Below are positions 43,645-52,277 of a DNA stretch of 54,156 nucleotides, one piece after another. Source of the stretch: Methylococcales bacterium. Lineage in GTDB: Bacteria > Pseudomonadota > Gammaproteobacteria > Methylococcales > Methylomonadaceae. The stretch is taken from the NCBI GenBank assembly GCA_026399075.1, contig JAPLRR010000037.1:1-54156 (forward strand), read 5' to 3'. The notes under the pieces were generated by a model, which worked only from the letters and a program-made list of their open reading frames with translations, searched no databases and had not been told where the DNA came from. The position numbers and the translations under genes were made by a program. How positions within the stretch are numbered: position 1 is the stretch's first letter; the number at the start of each line of letters is the position of its first letter.

Positions 43645-44811
43645 TTAAATCACCCTGACCGACAACACGCCATCAATGGCGCGGATACGCTCCAAGATTT
43701 CTTGGGGAGCTTCGGCGTGGATGTCAACGATGGTATAGGCATAATCGCCACGGGATTTATTGAACAAATCCACAATATTCAGGCCTGCCGCACCTAACAC
43801 CGTCGAAATTTGACCGACAATATTGGGCACATTTTTGTTGGCGATAGCCAAGCGTTTGCCTTCTTCACTTAAGCCTATCACTAACTCCGGGAAATTCACC
43901 GCATTGCGGATGGAGCCATTTTCCAAATACTCACGCACTTGGTCAGCCACCATGGCTGCACAATTATCCTCTGCTTCTTCGGTGGAAGCACCCAGATGCG
44001 GGAGCACGATAGCGCGTGGATGGTTGATGAGGGCTGGAGTCGGGAAATCACAGACATAGGCATGTAGGTCGCCCGCATCCAAAGCCGCCAACACTGCCGC
44101 TTCATCAACCACACCCGCACGTGAAAAATTAATCAGTATGGCGCCTTTTTTGATGCGGTCGATATGGTCTTTGCTGAACAGGTTTTTGGTTTTGTCATTC
44201 AGTGGAATATGTAGGCTAATCAAATCTGCACGGGAAACCAAATCGTCGATATTGTTTGCGGGAATCGCCGATGAGGTCAGTTTCCAGGCGCTTTCCAAGG
44301 ACATGAACGGATCAAAGCCAACAATATTCAAACCTAAAGCGGCCGCAGAATTGGCAACTTTTACCCCGATTGCGCCTAAGCCCAACACGCCCAAGGTTTT
44401 TCCGGACAACTCAAAGCCCGCAAAATGCTTTTTATTTTTTTCGATTTGGGTGTTGATGGTTTCCGCATCCCCTTCCAAACCACTGACGAAATTCAAGGCT
44501 GGGACAATATTCCGTGCGGCCAATAACATGCCTGCGATGGCGAGTTCAGCCACAGCGTTAGAATTGGCGCCAGGGGCATTAAAGACAGGGATACCCCGTT
44601 GCGTGTATTCAGCAACTGGAATATTGTTGACACCTGCGCCAGCGCGGCCCACCGCTTTCAGTGAAGCTGGGATGGCTTGTTCGTGCAGATTGAATGAGCG
44701 CAACAAAATAGCATCGGGATTTTCGATTTCTGCGCCCACTTCGTAGCGTTCGCTTGGCAACCTGTCCAGTCCGGCCCTTGATATATTGTTGTACGTCAAA
44801 ATTTTAAACAT
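43645..44811 (-). CDS. serA: D-3-phosphoglycerate dehydrogenase
   Basis: This 388-residue NAD-dependent dehydrogenase is the first enzyme of serine biosynthesis. The Rossmann motif GKTLGVLGLGAIGVKVA (about 135-151), the Arg/Glu/His catalytic positions (FSRAGVVDE; VLPHLGASTEEAE) and a C-terminal ACT domain (about 320-388) are visible. There is no intervening ASB domain, so this is the short ACT form. The start follows the common MFKILTYNNIS pattern. Serine feeds C1 metabolism in many methylotrophs, but the gene is also universal housekeeping. Confidence 0.92.
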   Translation of the reverse strand: MFKILTYNNISRAGLDRLPSERYEVGAEIENPDAILLRSFNLHEQAIPASLKAVGRAGAGVNNIPVAEYTQRGIPVFNAPGANSNAVAELAIAGMLLAARNIVPALNFVSGLEGDAETINTQIEKNKKHFAGFELSGKTLGVLGLGAIGVKVANSAAALGLNIVGFDPFMSLESAWKLTSSAIPANNIDDLVSRADLISLHIPLNDKTKNLFSKDHIDRIKKGAILINFSRAGVVDEAAVLAALDAGDLHAYVCDFPTPALINHPRAIVLPHLGASTEEAEDNCAAMVADQVREYLENGSIRNAVNFPELVIGLSEEGKRLAIANKNVPNIVGQISTVLGAAGLNIVDLFNKSRGDYAYTIVDIHAEAPQEILERIRAIDGVLSVRVI

Positions 44812-45348
44812 TGATGGTTCCTTAGATTTATTGGGGATTTAGTATAGGTGCGCTTGGCATCCATGAATCTATTGTTGGTTCGTGGGATGCCTAAAAAAGC
44901 ATAGGCGACCGATTTATAGTGCCATGCGCTTAGGGGTTGGCATTGCTTGTTAATGGGATTAGCTAATTATCATAAAAAATAACCAAGTGTTAATTATAGC
45001 CGTTTTAATGGAGAGAAGCTGCATCGTTTAAGCATAAACGCTCAATTCCCAATCTTAAAAAGTGTGCAACACTTTCCAGGGCCCTGGAGGCGTACCTGGA
45101 TGACAACCGCCACAAAGTGCCCAAAGACGGCTTAACCGGCCATGACCTGCTTGGTCAAGCAATGGGACAGGCCCAAGGTCTATTGCACGCATGGCGAACT
45201 GGCCTATGCCGGCACTGTAGGACAAATTGAAGCTTTGCTACCGTGAGATTTTAAAAAATGGCAGGTTTGTAATAGGGGGCAAGTACACGGAGTAAGGGGC
45301 ACTTACATGGTAAACTATGCCCTTATTTCATAGTCATCAATAACTGCC
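44812..45348. other. Intergenic region with a degraded coding remnant
   Basis: These 537 bases between serA and a VanZ gene contain a frameshifted coding remnant at 45063-45246, listed separately. Upstream of it I see only AT-rich DNA with the serA promoter presumably near 44820-44880. Confidence 0.5.
45063..45246 (+). pseudogene. Frameshifted coding remnant of unknown family
   Basis: One frame reads LSRALEAYLDDNRHKV then PKDGLTGHDLL, and after a shift near 45160 the next frame reads WDRPKVYCTHGELAYAGTVG then QIEALLP and a stop at 45246. Both halves have normal protein composition, and neither has a start codon with a ribosome binding site. It is probably the tail of a lost gene. I cannot name the family. 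Confidence 0.35.
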
Positions 45349-45759
45349 ATGCAAAAATTATTTAAGCTGCCCCTAGTTAATTCACGTTATTGCATTATTT
45401 TGCCGTTGCTTTATATGGTGGGCATTTTTTGTTTGTCCTCGCTACCCGACCACGGGATTGCAACGCCTAAATTAAGCCCGCTGGCTTGGTTGTCACCTAA
45501 CGTCCAAAATTTCCTGCATATCCCCCTTTATGCAGGTCTTGCCTTCTTATGGATGCCGGGTTTGGGCCATTGGGCCATAAAACACAAGCAGGGTTATTTG
45601 TGGGCATTTTTGTTGACACTGGCTTATGGTTTGTTGGACGAATGGCATCAAACATTTGTGCCGGGTCGCACTGGTTCCTTCACGGATGTGGCATCTGATA
45701 TGGTGGGGGCGATTATTGGCTTGTGGGTTTACAAGACGTGGTTTTCCGCCCAGGAATAA
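45349..45759 (+). CDS. VanZ family membrane protein
   Basis: This 136-residue protein has about four membrane helices and the VanZ pattern: LSSLPDH, NVQNFLHIPLYAGLAFLWM, and GLLDEWHQTFVPGRTGSFTDVASDMVGAIIGL. The acidic DE and HQ residues in that last stretch are the family signature. Function is unclear; VanZ relatives affect teicoplanin sensitivity or polysaccharide export. The gene appears to be single. Confidence 0.85.
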   Translation: MQKLFKLPLVNSRYCIILPLLYMVGIFCLSSLPDHGIATPKLSPLAWLSPNVQNFLHIPLYAGLAFLWMPGLGHWAIKHKQGYLWAFLLTLAYGLLDEWHQTFVPGRTGSFTDVASDMVGAIIGLWVYKTWFSAQE

Positions 45760-45786
45760 CTTCGCTACGCCCCAGCATTTTTTGCC

Positions 45787-46025
45787 CTAATGCGGGCTGT
45801 CTTCCTCTTTGCCCGTTTCCCATATTGGGCGCATCAGTGCCGCGCGTTGTTTGCCCAATACCAGCCATTCAATTTCCCTGCGCAAATAAGCCGCTTTATT
45901 GTTGGTGGCCTCGGCACGTAATTCCAGTTCCTTGATTTTTGCCTCCAGCTGCATTTGATGCAGGCGATGTTGATGGGCAACTTTTCAGCCTCCAACTCCC
46001 CTGTCGTTTTTGCGTAACTTCCCAT
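45787..46025 (-). pseudogene. Frameshifted coiled-coil protein remnant
   Basis: Read leftward, one frame gives MGSYAKTTGELEAEK. After a one-base loss in an A run near 45982, another frame gives VAHQHRLHQMQLEAKIKELE, LRAEATNNKAAYLRREIEWL and VLGKQRAALMRPIWE before a stop at 45787. The joined product would be about 80 residues, mostly coiled coil. Its ATG lies in the left arm of the palindrome at 46013. The family is not recognised. Confidence 0.35.
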
Positions 46026-46105
46026 TAGTGGCAGAATAAAGACCTGCGAGGATTATAAAACCTCGTTGGTCTGCCGCTATTGCCAACAACTAATGGGAAG
46101 TTACG
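46013..46105. repeat. 93-base palindromic element
   Basis: CGTAACTTCCCATTAGT (46013-46029) is repeated inverted and perfect at 46089-46105. Inside are GGCAGA/TCTGCC and the small hairpin CGAGG (46047-46051)/CCTCG (46061-46065). The outer arms both spell ATGGGAAGTTACG outward. It resembles a MITE or a transposon-end pair. Confidence 0.6.
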
Positions 46106-46208
46106 TGATCAATGCGGTTGCAGTCTATTGGAGTGCAAGGATAAATGCAAACTGCGTTAAATTGCTGTTATAAAGAGCTATCCACTTATCAATAATTCTG
46201 GGTATTAA

Positions 46209-48356
46209 ATGAACACTTCCCGCATCGTGCTGTTGTTTCTCATTGGCCTTGCAATGGCCTGTTTTTTTTATCTCGATGGCCCACACTATCTGACGCTGGA
46301 AATGTTGAAGTCGCAACAGGCCCAGATTTTAGATTTTCGTGACGGGCATAGAGGCTGGGCGATATTGGTTTATGGCGTGGTTTATATTTTGGTCACGGGT
46401 ATGTCCTTGCCAGGTGCAACGGTGTTAACCTTGGCTGGCGGGGCTTTGTTTGGTTTGTTATGGGGGGCGGTGATCGTCTCTTTTGCCTCAACAATCGGTG
46501 CAACCTTGGCCTTTTTGGGGGCGCGTTTTTTATTTAGGGACAAAATTCAAGCGATAGGCGGTGAACGCTTGAAGGCCATCAATGAAGGGCTTGCTGAGGC
46601 GGGGGCTTTTTACCTGTTTACTTTGCGCTTAGTGCCATTGTTCCCTTTTTTTATGATTAATGGGCTGATGGGTCTGACAGGCTTGAAAACGCGCACCTTT
46701 TACTGGGTCAGCCAAGTGGGCATGTTGGCGGGGACCTTGGTTTATGTTAATGCGGGCACACAATTGGCCCAGCTCGATAGCTTGGCGGGCATTTTATCGC
46801 CGGGATTAGTGGGGGCATTTGTGTTGCTGGGCGTGTTTCCTTTGTTGGCCAAAAAACTGATTGATGCCGCCCAAGCGGCTAAAATTTATGCCCCTTGGCC
46901 TAAACCCCAGCACTTTGACACCAATTTGGTGGTTATTGGTGCTGGCGCCGGTGGCTTGGTCACAGCTTATATTGCTGCTGCGGCCAATGCCAAAGTGGCG
47001 CTCATTGAAAAACAGCAGATGGGCGGTGATTGTTTAAATACCGGATGTGTGCCCTCTAAAGCCTTAATCCGTTCCGCCAAGTTGTTATCAGAGCTAAAGC
47101 GTTCAGCAGAATTTGGCATCCATACCGCGACAGCGGAGTTTGATTTTGCCGGGCTTATGGAGCGGGTACAGACAATAGTGAACACTATTGCCCCCCATGA
47201 TTCCATCGCCCGATACACTGGCTTAGGGGTGGATGTCATCCAAGGCACTGCCACCATTGTTTCACCTTGGGAAGTGGAAGTGTCCAACCCAGAGGGTTTG
47301 CGTCGTATTACGACGCGCAGTATTGTTATTGCCGCTGGTGCAAAACCCGTTGTGCCTGCAATCCCTGGGGTGGATGATGTGGGTTTTCTGACTTCCGATA
47401 CGGTTTGGGGCTTGCGGCTACTGCCCAAGCGTTTATTGGTGTTGGGTGGTGGGCCAATAGGCTGTGAATTGGCTCAGGCATTTGCGCGTATAGGTTGCAA
47501 AGTTACTATGGTGGAAATGCTGCCCAGGCTGATGACCCGCGAAGATGAAGAGGTGTCAGCCTTCGTGTTGGCCACGTTTCAACAAGAAGGCATCAATGTA
47601 TTGCTGGAACATCAGGCCCGGCAGTTTGTTAATGAAGACGGCGAGAAGTTATTGCTTGCCGACCATCATGGGCAAGCTATCCGCATTGGTTTCGACCAAG
47701 TCTTGTTGGCCTTGGGGCGTGCCGCCAATGTCGGGGGGTATGGTGTGGAAGCATTGGGAATACGTCTGTCGCCCCGCAAAACCATTGCAGTTGATGCGTT
47801 TTTGGCAACCAATTACCCGAATATTTATGCTTGTGGTGATGTGGCAGGGCCTTATCAATTCACCCACACCGCCGCGCATCAAGCCTGGTACGCCGCTGTG
47901 AATGCCTTGTTTGGGCAGGTCAAAAAATTTCGTGCTGATTATTCCGTGATACCGTGGTCTACGTTCATAGACCCGGAAGTGGCTAGGGTAGGGCTTAATG
48001 AACAAGACGCGAAAGGCTTGGGCATTGCTTATGAAGTTACTCGGTATGACCTTAGCGGCTTAGACCGCGCCATTACAGATAGTGTGGCCTATGGCTTTGT
48101 TAAAGTTCTGACACCTCTAGGTAGTGACAAAATTTTAGGCGTGACGATTGTGGGCGAACATGCAGGCGATTTGATTGCCGAGTTTGTGTTGGCGATGAAG
48201 CATAATTTGGGTTTGAATAAATTGCTGGGCACTATCCATATTTATCCGACTTTGGCGGAAGCGAACAAATTTGCCGCTGGTGTTTGGAAACGAAATCACG
48301 CCCCGCAAAAGTTACTGGCTTGGGCTAAGCGTTATCATGCTTGGCGACGAAATTAA
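46209..48356 (+). CDS. VTT-domain / mercuric-reductase-like oxidoreductase fusion
   Basis: This 715-residue fusion has an N-terminal VTT/TVP38 membrane domain (about 1-225, five to six helices; GMSLPGATVLTLAGGALFG is typical). After it comes a full FAD/NAD disulfide oxidoreductase (about 238-715) with GAGAGG (244-249), the redox pair Cys275-LNTG-Cys280, the second nucleotide site VLGGGPIGCELAQAF, and the C-terminal dimer domain with TIHIYPTLAEA. No HMA domain and no C-terminal cysteine pair of MerA are seen, so mercury reduction is unlikely. The substrate is unknown. The fusion suggests coupling of redox chemistry to the membrane. Confidence 0.87.
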   Translation: MNTSRIVLLFLIGLAMACFFYLDGPHYLTLEMLKSQQAQILDFRDGHRGWAILVYGVVYILVTGMSLPGATVLTLAGGALFGLLWGAVIVSFASTIGATLAFLGARFLFRDKIQAIGGERLKAINEGLAEAGAFYLFTLRLVPLFPFFMINGLMGLTGLKTRTFYWVSQVGMLAGTLVYVNAGTQLAQLDSLAGILSPGLVGAFVLLGVFPLLAKKLIDAAQAAKIYAPWPKPQHFDTNLVVIGAGAGGLVTAYIAAAANAKVALIEKQQMGGDCLNTGCVPSKALIRSAKLLSELKRSAEFGIHTATAEFDFAGLMERVQTIVNTIAPHDSIARYTGLGVDVIQGTATIVSPWEVEVSNPEGLRRITTRSIVIAAGAKPVVPAIPGVDDVGFLTSDTVWGLRLLPKRLLVLGGGPIGCELAQAFARIGCKVTMVEMLPRLMTREDEEVSAFVLATFQQEGINVLLEHQARQFVNEDGEKLLLADHHGQAIRIGFDQVLLALGRAANVGGYGVEALGIRLSPRKTIAVDAFLATNYPNIYACGDVAGPYQFTHTAAHQAWYAAVNALFGQVKKFRADYSVIPWSTFIDPEVARVGLNEQDAKGLGIAYEVTRYDLSGLDRAITDSVAYGFVKVLTPLGSDKILGVTIVGEHAGDLIAEFVLAMKHNLGLNKLLGTIHIYPTLAEANKFAAGVWKRNHAPQKLLAWAKRYHAWRRN

Positions 48357-48370
48357 GGCTAGTGGCTAAA

Positions 48371-48398
48371 GCCAATGGGGCCAACAGGCCCCATTGGC
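48371..48398. terminator. Bidirectional terminator between convergent genes
   Basis: GCCAATGGGGCC (48371-48382) and GGCCCCATTGGC (48387-48398) form a perfect 12-bp stem with an AACA loop. It serves the oxidoreductase (ends 48356) and amtB (ends 48411). Confidence 0.8.
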
Positions 48399-48410
48399 CC
48401 GGTAATGGCA

Positions 48411-49808
48411 TCAATCGTGGTAAGCCACTTCGCCATGCTCATTAATATCCAGCCCTTCCCGTTCAACGTCTTCGTCCACACGTAAACCGATGACAGCATC
48501 AACAATTTTATAAGCGGCAAATGAAACTACACCTGACCAAATGACAGTCATGATGACTCCCCAAAGTTGGCTGCCCAGCTGGCTAAAGATGCTGTATTCG
48601 CCAAAGCTGTTTGCCACATAATCATAGACGCCGGTTCCGCCCAGTAATGGCGAGGCGACAAAGGCCGTGCCTAGGGAGCCAAGTATGCCGCTGATGCCGT
48701 GGATGCCGAACACATCTAAGGAGTCATCATAGCCCAGCGCATTTTTTAATACCGTGACTGCCCAGAAACAAATGCTACCCGCCAATAAGCCTAGGGTAAT
48801 GGCGCCCATAGGGCCAGACCAACCGCAGGCTGGGGTGATCGCCACGAGACCTGCAACCGCACCAGAAGCGGCGCCTAGCAGGCTAGGCGTGCCCCGCTTG
48901 TACCATTCCACACTAGTCCATGCCAAGGTTGCTGCGGCTGAAGCCAGCAAGGTGTTGGCAAACACCAGTCCGGCGGCACCATTGGCTTCTAAGTTGGAGC
49001 CCACGTTAAATCCGAACCAACCCACCCATAACAAGGTAGCGCCCATCATGGTCATGGGCACATTATGCGGTGCCATGGAATCCCGGCCAAACCCCAAGCG
49101 TTTGCCGACCAAAATACAGCCCACCAAGCCGGCAATCCCGGCATTAATATGTACAACCGTGCCGCCTGCAAAATCCAGCGCACCTTTTTGAAATATAAAG
49201 CCCGCTGTATCGGTCGCCGCTTTGGCCGCGCTGGCGTCTGTATAGGCATCTGGGCCCGCCCAGTACCAGGCCATGTGCGCGATGGGCAGATACGAAAAAG
49301 TAAACCACAAAAAGATAAACATCAGTACCGCGCTAAATTTCATCCGTTCTGCGAAGGCGCCTACAATCAAGGCTGGGGTAATTGCCGCGAAAGTCAATTG
49401 GAACATGGCGTATAGATATTCGGGTATATAAACGCCTTTGCTGAATGTTGCGACGACTGAATCAGGTGTTACGCCGATAAGGAATGCCTTGCTAAAGCCA
49501 CCAATCAACAAATTACCTTCCGTGAAGGCGATGCTATAGCCATATAAAGCCCATAGCACCGCAATCATGCAGAAGATGATGAATACCTGCATCAGCACGG
49601 AGAGCATATTTTTTACCCGTACCATGCCTGCATAAAACAGCGCCAAACCAGGGATGGTCATTAAGATAACCAAAACGGTGGCGACAATCATCCAGCTAAT
49701 ATCACCTTTGTTGGGTGGGGGCAAGCTTGGGGCTGTTCCCTCCGCCAATACGGCGCTGGCATAAATCCCTGCTGCGAGTATCGCTAATAGCCTAATAAAA
49801 TTAATCAT
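48411..49808 (-). CDS. amtB: Ammonium transporter AmtB
   Basis: This 465-residue channel has a cleavable signal (AAGIYASAVLA) and eleven membrane helices. The twin-His pore residues are visible in GGTVVHINAGIAGL and DVFGIHGISGILG, and the external ammonium site region in AHMAWYWAGPDA. The C-terminal cytoplasmic tail (RVDEDVEREGLDINEHGEVAYHD) is the GlnK-docking type, though no glnK is adjacent. Control is by a sigma-54 promoter with an NtrC-like site, so it should be induced under nitrogen limitation. Confidence 0.95.
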   Translation of the reverse strand: MINFIRLLAILAAGIYASAVLAEGTAPSLPPPNKGDISWMIVATVLVILMTIPGLALFYAGMVRVKNMLSVLMQVFIIFCMIAVLWALYGYSIAFTEGNLLIGGFSKAFLIGVTPDSVVATFSKGVYIPEYLYAMFQLTFAAITPALIVGAFAERMKFSAVLMFIFLWFTFSYLPIAHMAWYWAGPDAYTDASAAKAATDTAGFIFQKGALDFAGGTVVHINAGIAGLVGCILVGKRLGFGRDSMAPHNVPMTMMGATLLWVGWFGFNVGSNLEANGAAGLVFANTLLASAAATLAWTSVEWYKRGTPSLLGAASGAVAGLVAITPACGWSGPMGAITLGLLAGSICFWAVTVLKNALGYDDSLDVFGIHGISGILGSLGTAFVASPLLGGTGVYDYVANSFGEYSIFSQLGSQLWGVIMTVIWSGVVSFAAYKIVDAVIGLRVDEDVEREGLDINEHGEVAYHD

Positions 49809-49912
49809 TTTAATTCCCCTGCTTTAAGGTTTCTGATGAGGCAGGCATAGCTAGCTTGGGGATCGGTATTGCCCGGCATTTCGGCTAGATACGGCTGTAT
49901 ACCAAAAGGCTT

Positions 49913-49930
49913 AAGCAGTTCTTATGCCAC
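49913..49930 (-). promoter_or_regulatory. Sigma-54 promoter of amtB
   Basis: On the minus strand the sequence reads TGTGGCATAAGAACTGCT, with the -24 GG (complement of 49927-49928) and -12 GC (complement of 49915-49916) exactly ten bases apart. Transcription would start near 49903, about 95 bases before the amtB start codon. Confidence 0.8.
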
Positions 49931-49970
49931 AGTTGGATTACAAGAAATTGAGGGTAAAACCACAACAACT

Positions 49971-50019
49971 TGCACCAATTTCTAACAAGCTAAGCGAAAT
50001 GTTGCACTTTCTTGTTGCA
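49971..50019. promoter_or_regulatory. NtrC-like upstream activating sites of amtB
   Basis: TGCACTTTCTTGTTGCA (50003-50019) fits the 17-base NtrC dyad (TGCAC..GTGCA type) and is centred about 108 bases upstream of the predicted start. A second copy, TGCACCAATTTCTAACA (49971-49987), matches only in its left half. The regulator gene is not in the window. Confidence 0.65.
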
Positions 50020-50101
50020 GGCTTGGGTAGCGGCAGGGGGCGTATTGGTTAGGAGGCAATGATGCGTAAGGCATGTGCCCAGTAAGTATAAGTATAGAGT
50101 A

Positions 50102-50182
50102 CGAAGTTGGTAAGGCGACACAAGGTTCCCTCTCCCTTTGGGTTAGGGTGAGGGTATTTCAAATGTCGCTTTACCAGCTTCG
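50102..50182. repeat. REP-like repeat, full palindromic copy
   Basis: Arms 50102-50120 and 50164-50182 are inverted repeats agreeing at 17 of 19 positions. The outer motif is CGAAGCTGGTAAAGCGACA in its consensus form. The middle has TCCCTCTCCCTTTGGGTTAG and a following GAGGG stretch. Single-sided copies occur at 16150 and 53998. Confidence 0.7.
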
Positions 50183-50339
50183 GCTCCTATATTTACACAA
50201 CTCATGATGGACATTCTGGTTAGGATGCCGATATGTCGGGCTTGTTAAGCTTATCTATTAATAATGACGAAGTGGCATGATAAGTGTTAAGTAAATTGGT
50301 AGGCATTTAAATTTACACGAAGAAGTGATCGAGCCCATT

Positions 50340-51503
50340 ATGTCCCAAACATTAGAAGGTACTTTTAACCCCGCATTCCATTTCCTAGGCCTAATCCAAA
50401 AAGCAATGGATGATGGCATCACCCGGCATTGTGTCCACCTGGGCACTCCAGATGTTTATCTCGTGCCTGCGGAGCAAAGCTATTACACCACCAAGCCCAA
50501 TATCGGGGCCTTGAAGGCGCTATGTTTCGCTGAACCATTTGATTTAAGCGTGGAATTGATCCCGGATTGGCATCCGGCCAGTAATCAGGACATACAGGCT
50601 GGACGGATGTTGATCCATCAAAAGCATTCAGCAACGACGGCTGAGCTTATGGCCTTCCCCTTGACAGAACTGCTTTGGTATGTGGCGATCCATTCATCCA
50701 ATGGACAATTGCTGCAAGGGCACCACGCGGAAACCCCTGTCCGCTTGCTAGCCAGTCCTGATTTTTTACGGCTGTACCACCGCGAATGTGACCTGGTTGT
50801 GGCCGCATTCATGCTTAAGCAAAGCGCGCCTTTAACGTTAGTGGCTGAAAAAACAGGTGTCCCTTTGGCGCAGGTTTATGACTTTTATAACGCGTGTGTC
50901 ATGTTGGATTTAGTTGTGGTCGAACAGGCCAATGTTTTTAACCCCGCAGATCATTTGCTGGGCTTGTTAGTCAGTGCTAAGGCCGACCAGCAAGCAAGGC
51001 GTTGTGTTTTGGCGGGGCAAGCGCCGCTGTATATCGCGCCTGACCAAGGCAGCTATTATTCTGAGGCGGATTCGGCAGGTATTGCCACCTTTTGTTCGGC
51101 ACCATTAACACAACTGGACATTGCCTTAATCGAAAATAGTGGTGAGGAAGTTGTACAAGTGGGGCGGATGGTGGTGCGTCGGAAAAAAGAGGGCGGCATA
51201 CCTAAAATGCCAGCACGCCCCTTGTCGGAATTAATTTTTCGGGCAGCGTTTTATGCCTCCCAAGGGCGCTTGCTTGCCGGTTATAAGCCAGCTACGCCAG
51301 TGCGCCTTAAAGCGTGGCCAGATAAGGACTTGCTAAAGGAGTCGGCTGCCATCAAAGAAGAGCGGTATTTTTTCCTGCTTGCCGCGTATATGACCACTAA
51401 CACGGCAAGTCTTCCTGATATAGCCGCAGCAACCCAGTTGCAACTGGCGCAGGTAATCAATTTCCATAATGCTTGTGCCATTATCGGGCTTTTAGAAGCA
51501 TAA
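50340..51503 (+). CDS. Tandem-duplicated protein of unknown function
   Basis: This 387-residue protein is an internal duplication. Residues about 8-190 and 195-387 align: TFNPAFHFLGLIQKA with VFNPADHLLGLLVSA, YLVPAEQSYYT with YIAPDQGSYYS, AGRMLIHQK with VGRMVVRRK, TPVRLLASPDF with TPVRLKAWPDK, LAQVYDFYNACVMLDL with LAQVINFHNACAIIGL. Each half ends in a predicted winged-helix-like segment. There is no signal peptide or membrane helix, so it is cytoplasmic. A GTG five codons upstream was rejected. I do not recognise the family. It may be a regulator, but nothing shows a ligand or target. Confidence 0.75.
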   Translation: MSQTLEGTFNPAFHFLGLIQKAMDDGITRHCVHLGTPDVYLVPAEQSYYTTKPNIGALKALCFAEPFDLSVELIPDWHPASNQDIQAGRMLIHQKHSATTAELMAFPLTELLWYVAIHSSNGQLLQGHHAETPVRLLASPDFLRLYHRECDLVVAAFMLKQSAPLTLVAEKTGVPLAQVYDFYNACVMLDLVVVEQANVFNPADHLLGLLVSAKADQQARRCVLAGQAPLYIAPDQGSYYSEADSAGIATFCSAPLTQLDIALIENSGEEVVQVGRMVVRRKKEGGIPKMPARPLSELIFRAAFYASQGRLLAGYKPATPVRLKAWPDKDLLKESAAIKEERYFFLLAAYMTTNTASLPDIAAATQLQLAQVINFHNACAIIGLLEA

Positions 51504-51551
51504 GCGTGGGGTGCAAAAAGATACATCCCACGCCTATGCCGTCAAAGCTGC

Positions 51552-52133
51552 TTAGCTAACCCTTCCGGCTGCCGTGGCCGCAGGCACTTCAAGTAAGCGT
51601 CCAGAACCGCAGTCGTAGATATACCCATAGACAGGGATGTCGGATGGTACTAAGGGGTGGTTTTTAATGCGTTTGACATCCTCAAGGACACTTTCTTCTT
51701 GATTTTTGATGGTCAGGAAAGCGATATGGTCGGCTTCGGAGGAACCTGGGCCTTCACAGCAATCATGCCAGCCGTCAGCATCAATTGACGCTGTTTTTAA
51801 ACTGCTGGCCAACAAGCCGCGCATGATTTCATCGGTAAACAACTCCATGCCACAGTTGGTGTGGTGGATGACAAACCATTCCCGCGTACCCAGCAATTTA
51901 TAAGAGATGACCAAGGAACGGATGGCATCGTCACTGGCCCTACCGCCCGCATTACGGATAACGTGGGCATCACCTTCTGATAAACCCGCATATTTTGCGG
52001 GATCTAAACGGGCATCCATACAGGTCAAAATGGCGAAATGCCGACCTGGGGGCAAAGGTAATTGGCCTTTGTCACCAAAATCGTTGGCATAATCCCGGTT
52101 GGCGGCTAACACTTCATTAAGAATTTTACTCAT
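51552..52133 (-). CDS. Beta-class carbonic anhydrase
   Basis: This 193-residue enzyme interconverts CO2 and bicarbonate. The zinc ligands of the beta class are visible: Cys and Asp in CMDARLDP and His/Cys in HHTNCGM. The ARNAGG-type stretch appears as [21 protein letters not shown] start at 52163 was rejected in favour of the ATG at 52133. It is divergent from a LysR gene, with 173 bases between them, so local regulation is plausible. In methanotrophs it would supply bicarbonate for carboxylation reactions; that is inference. Confidence 0.9.
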   Translation of the reverse strand: MSKILNEVLAANRDYANDFGDKGQLPLPPGRHFAILTCMDARLDPAKYAGLSEGDAHVIRNAGGRASDDAIRSLVISYKLLGTREWFVIHHTNCGMELFTDEIMRGLLASSLKTASIDADGWHDCCEGPGSSEADHIAFLTIKNQEESVLEDVKRIKNHPLVPSDIPVYGYIYDCGSGRLLEVPAATAAGRVS

Positions 52134-52277
52134 CACTACCTCATTATTCTTGTTATTGGGCAATAAAAAACCGTTTGGCCTGTCATAAAAATGATAAACC
52201 TAAACGGCATATAACTTTGCAGTTGGAAGTCTACGCTAATAAACCAAAGTTTCAAATAGGGCTATAAATTTATAAAA

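Larger units (their letters stand above)
45760..46208. other. Intergenic region with a palindrome and a coding remnant
   Basis: These 449 bases hold a frameshifted coiled-coil remnant (45787-46025, minus strand) and a 93-base palindrome (46013-46105), both listed. The last 100 bases before 46209 are AT-rich and likely hold the promoter of the fusion oxidoreductase. Confidence 0.5.
49809..50339. other. Intergenic region with nitrogen control sites and a REP-like element
   Basis: These 531 bases contain the sigma-54 promoter and NtrC-like sites of amtB and the repeat at 50102-50182, listed separately. The remaining 150 bases before 50340 should hold the promoter of the duplicated-domain protein. 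I could not place it. Confidence 0.55.

Noticed and set aside
46209..48356. Mercuric reductase (MerA) assignment
   Set aside because: The fold and redox pair fit, but the HMA domain and the C-terminal vicinal cysteines needed for Hg(II) are absent and no mer genes are near.
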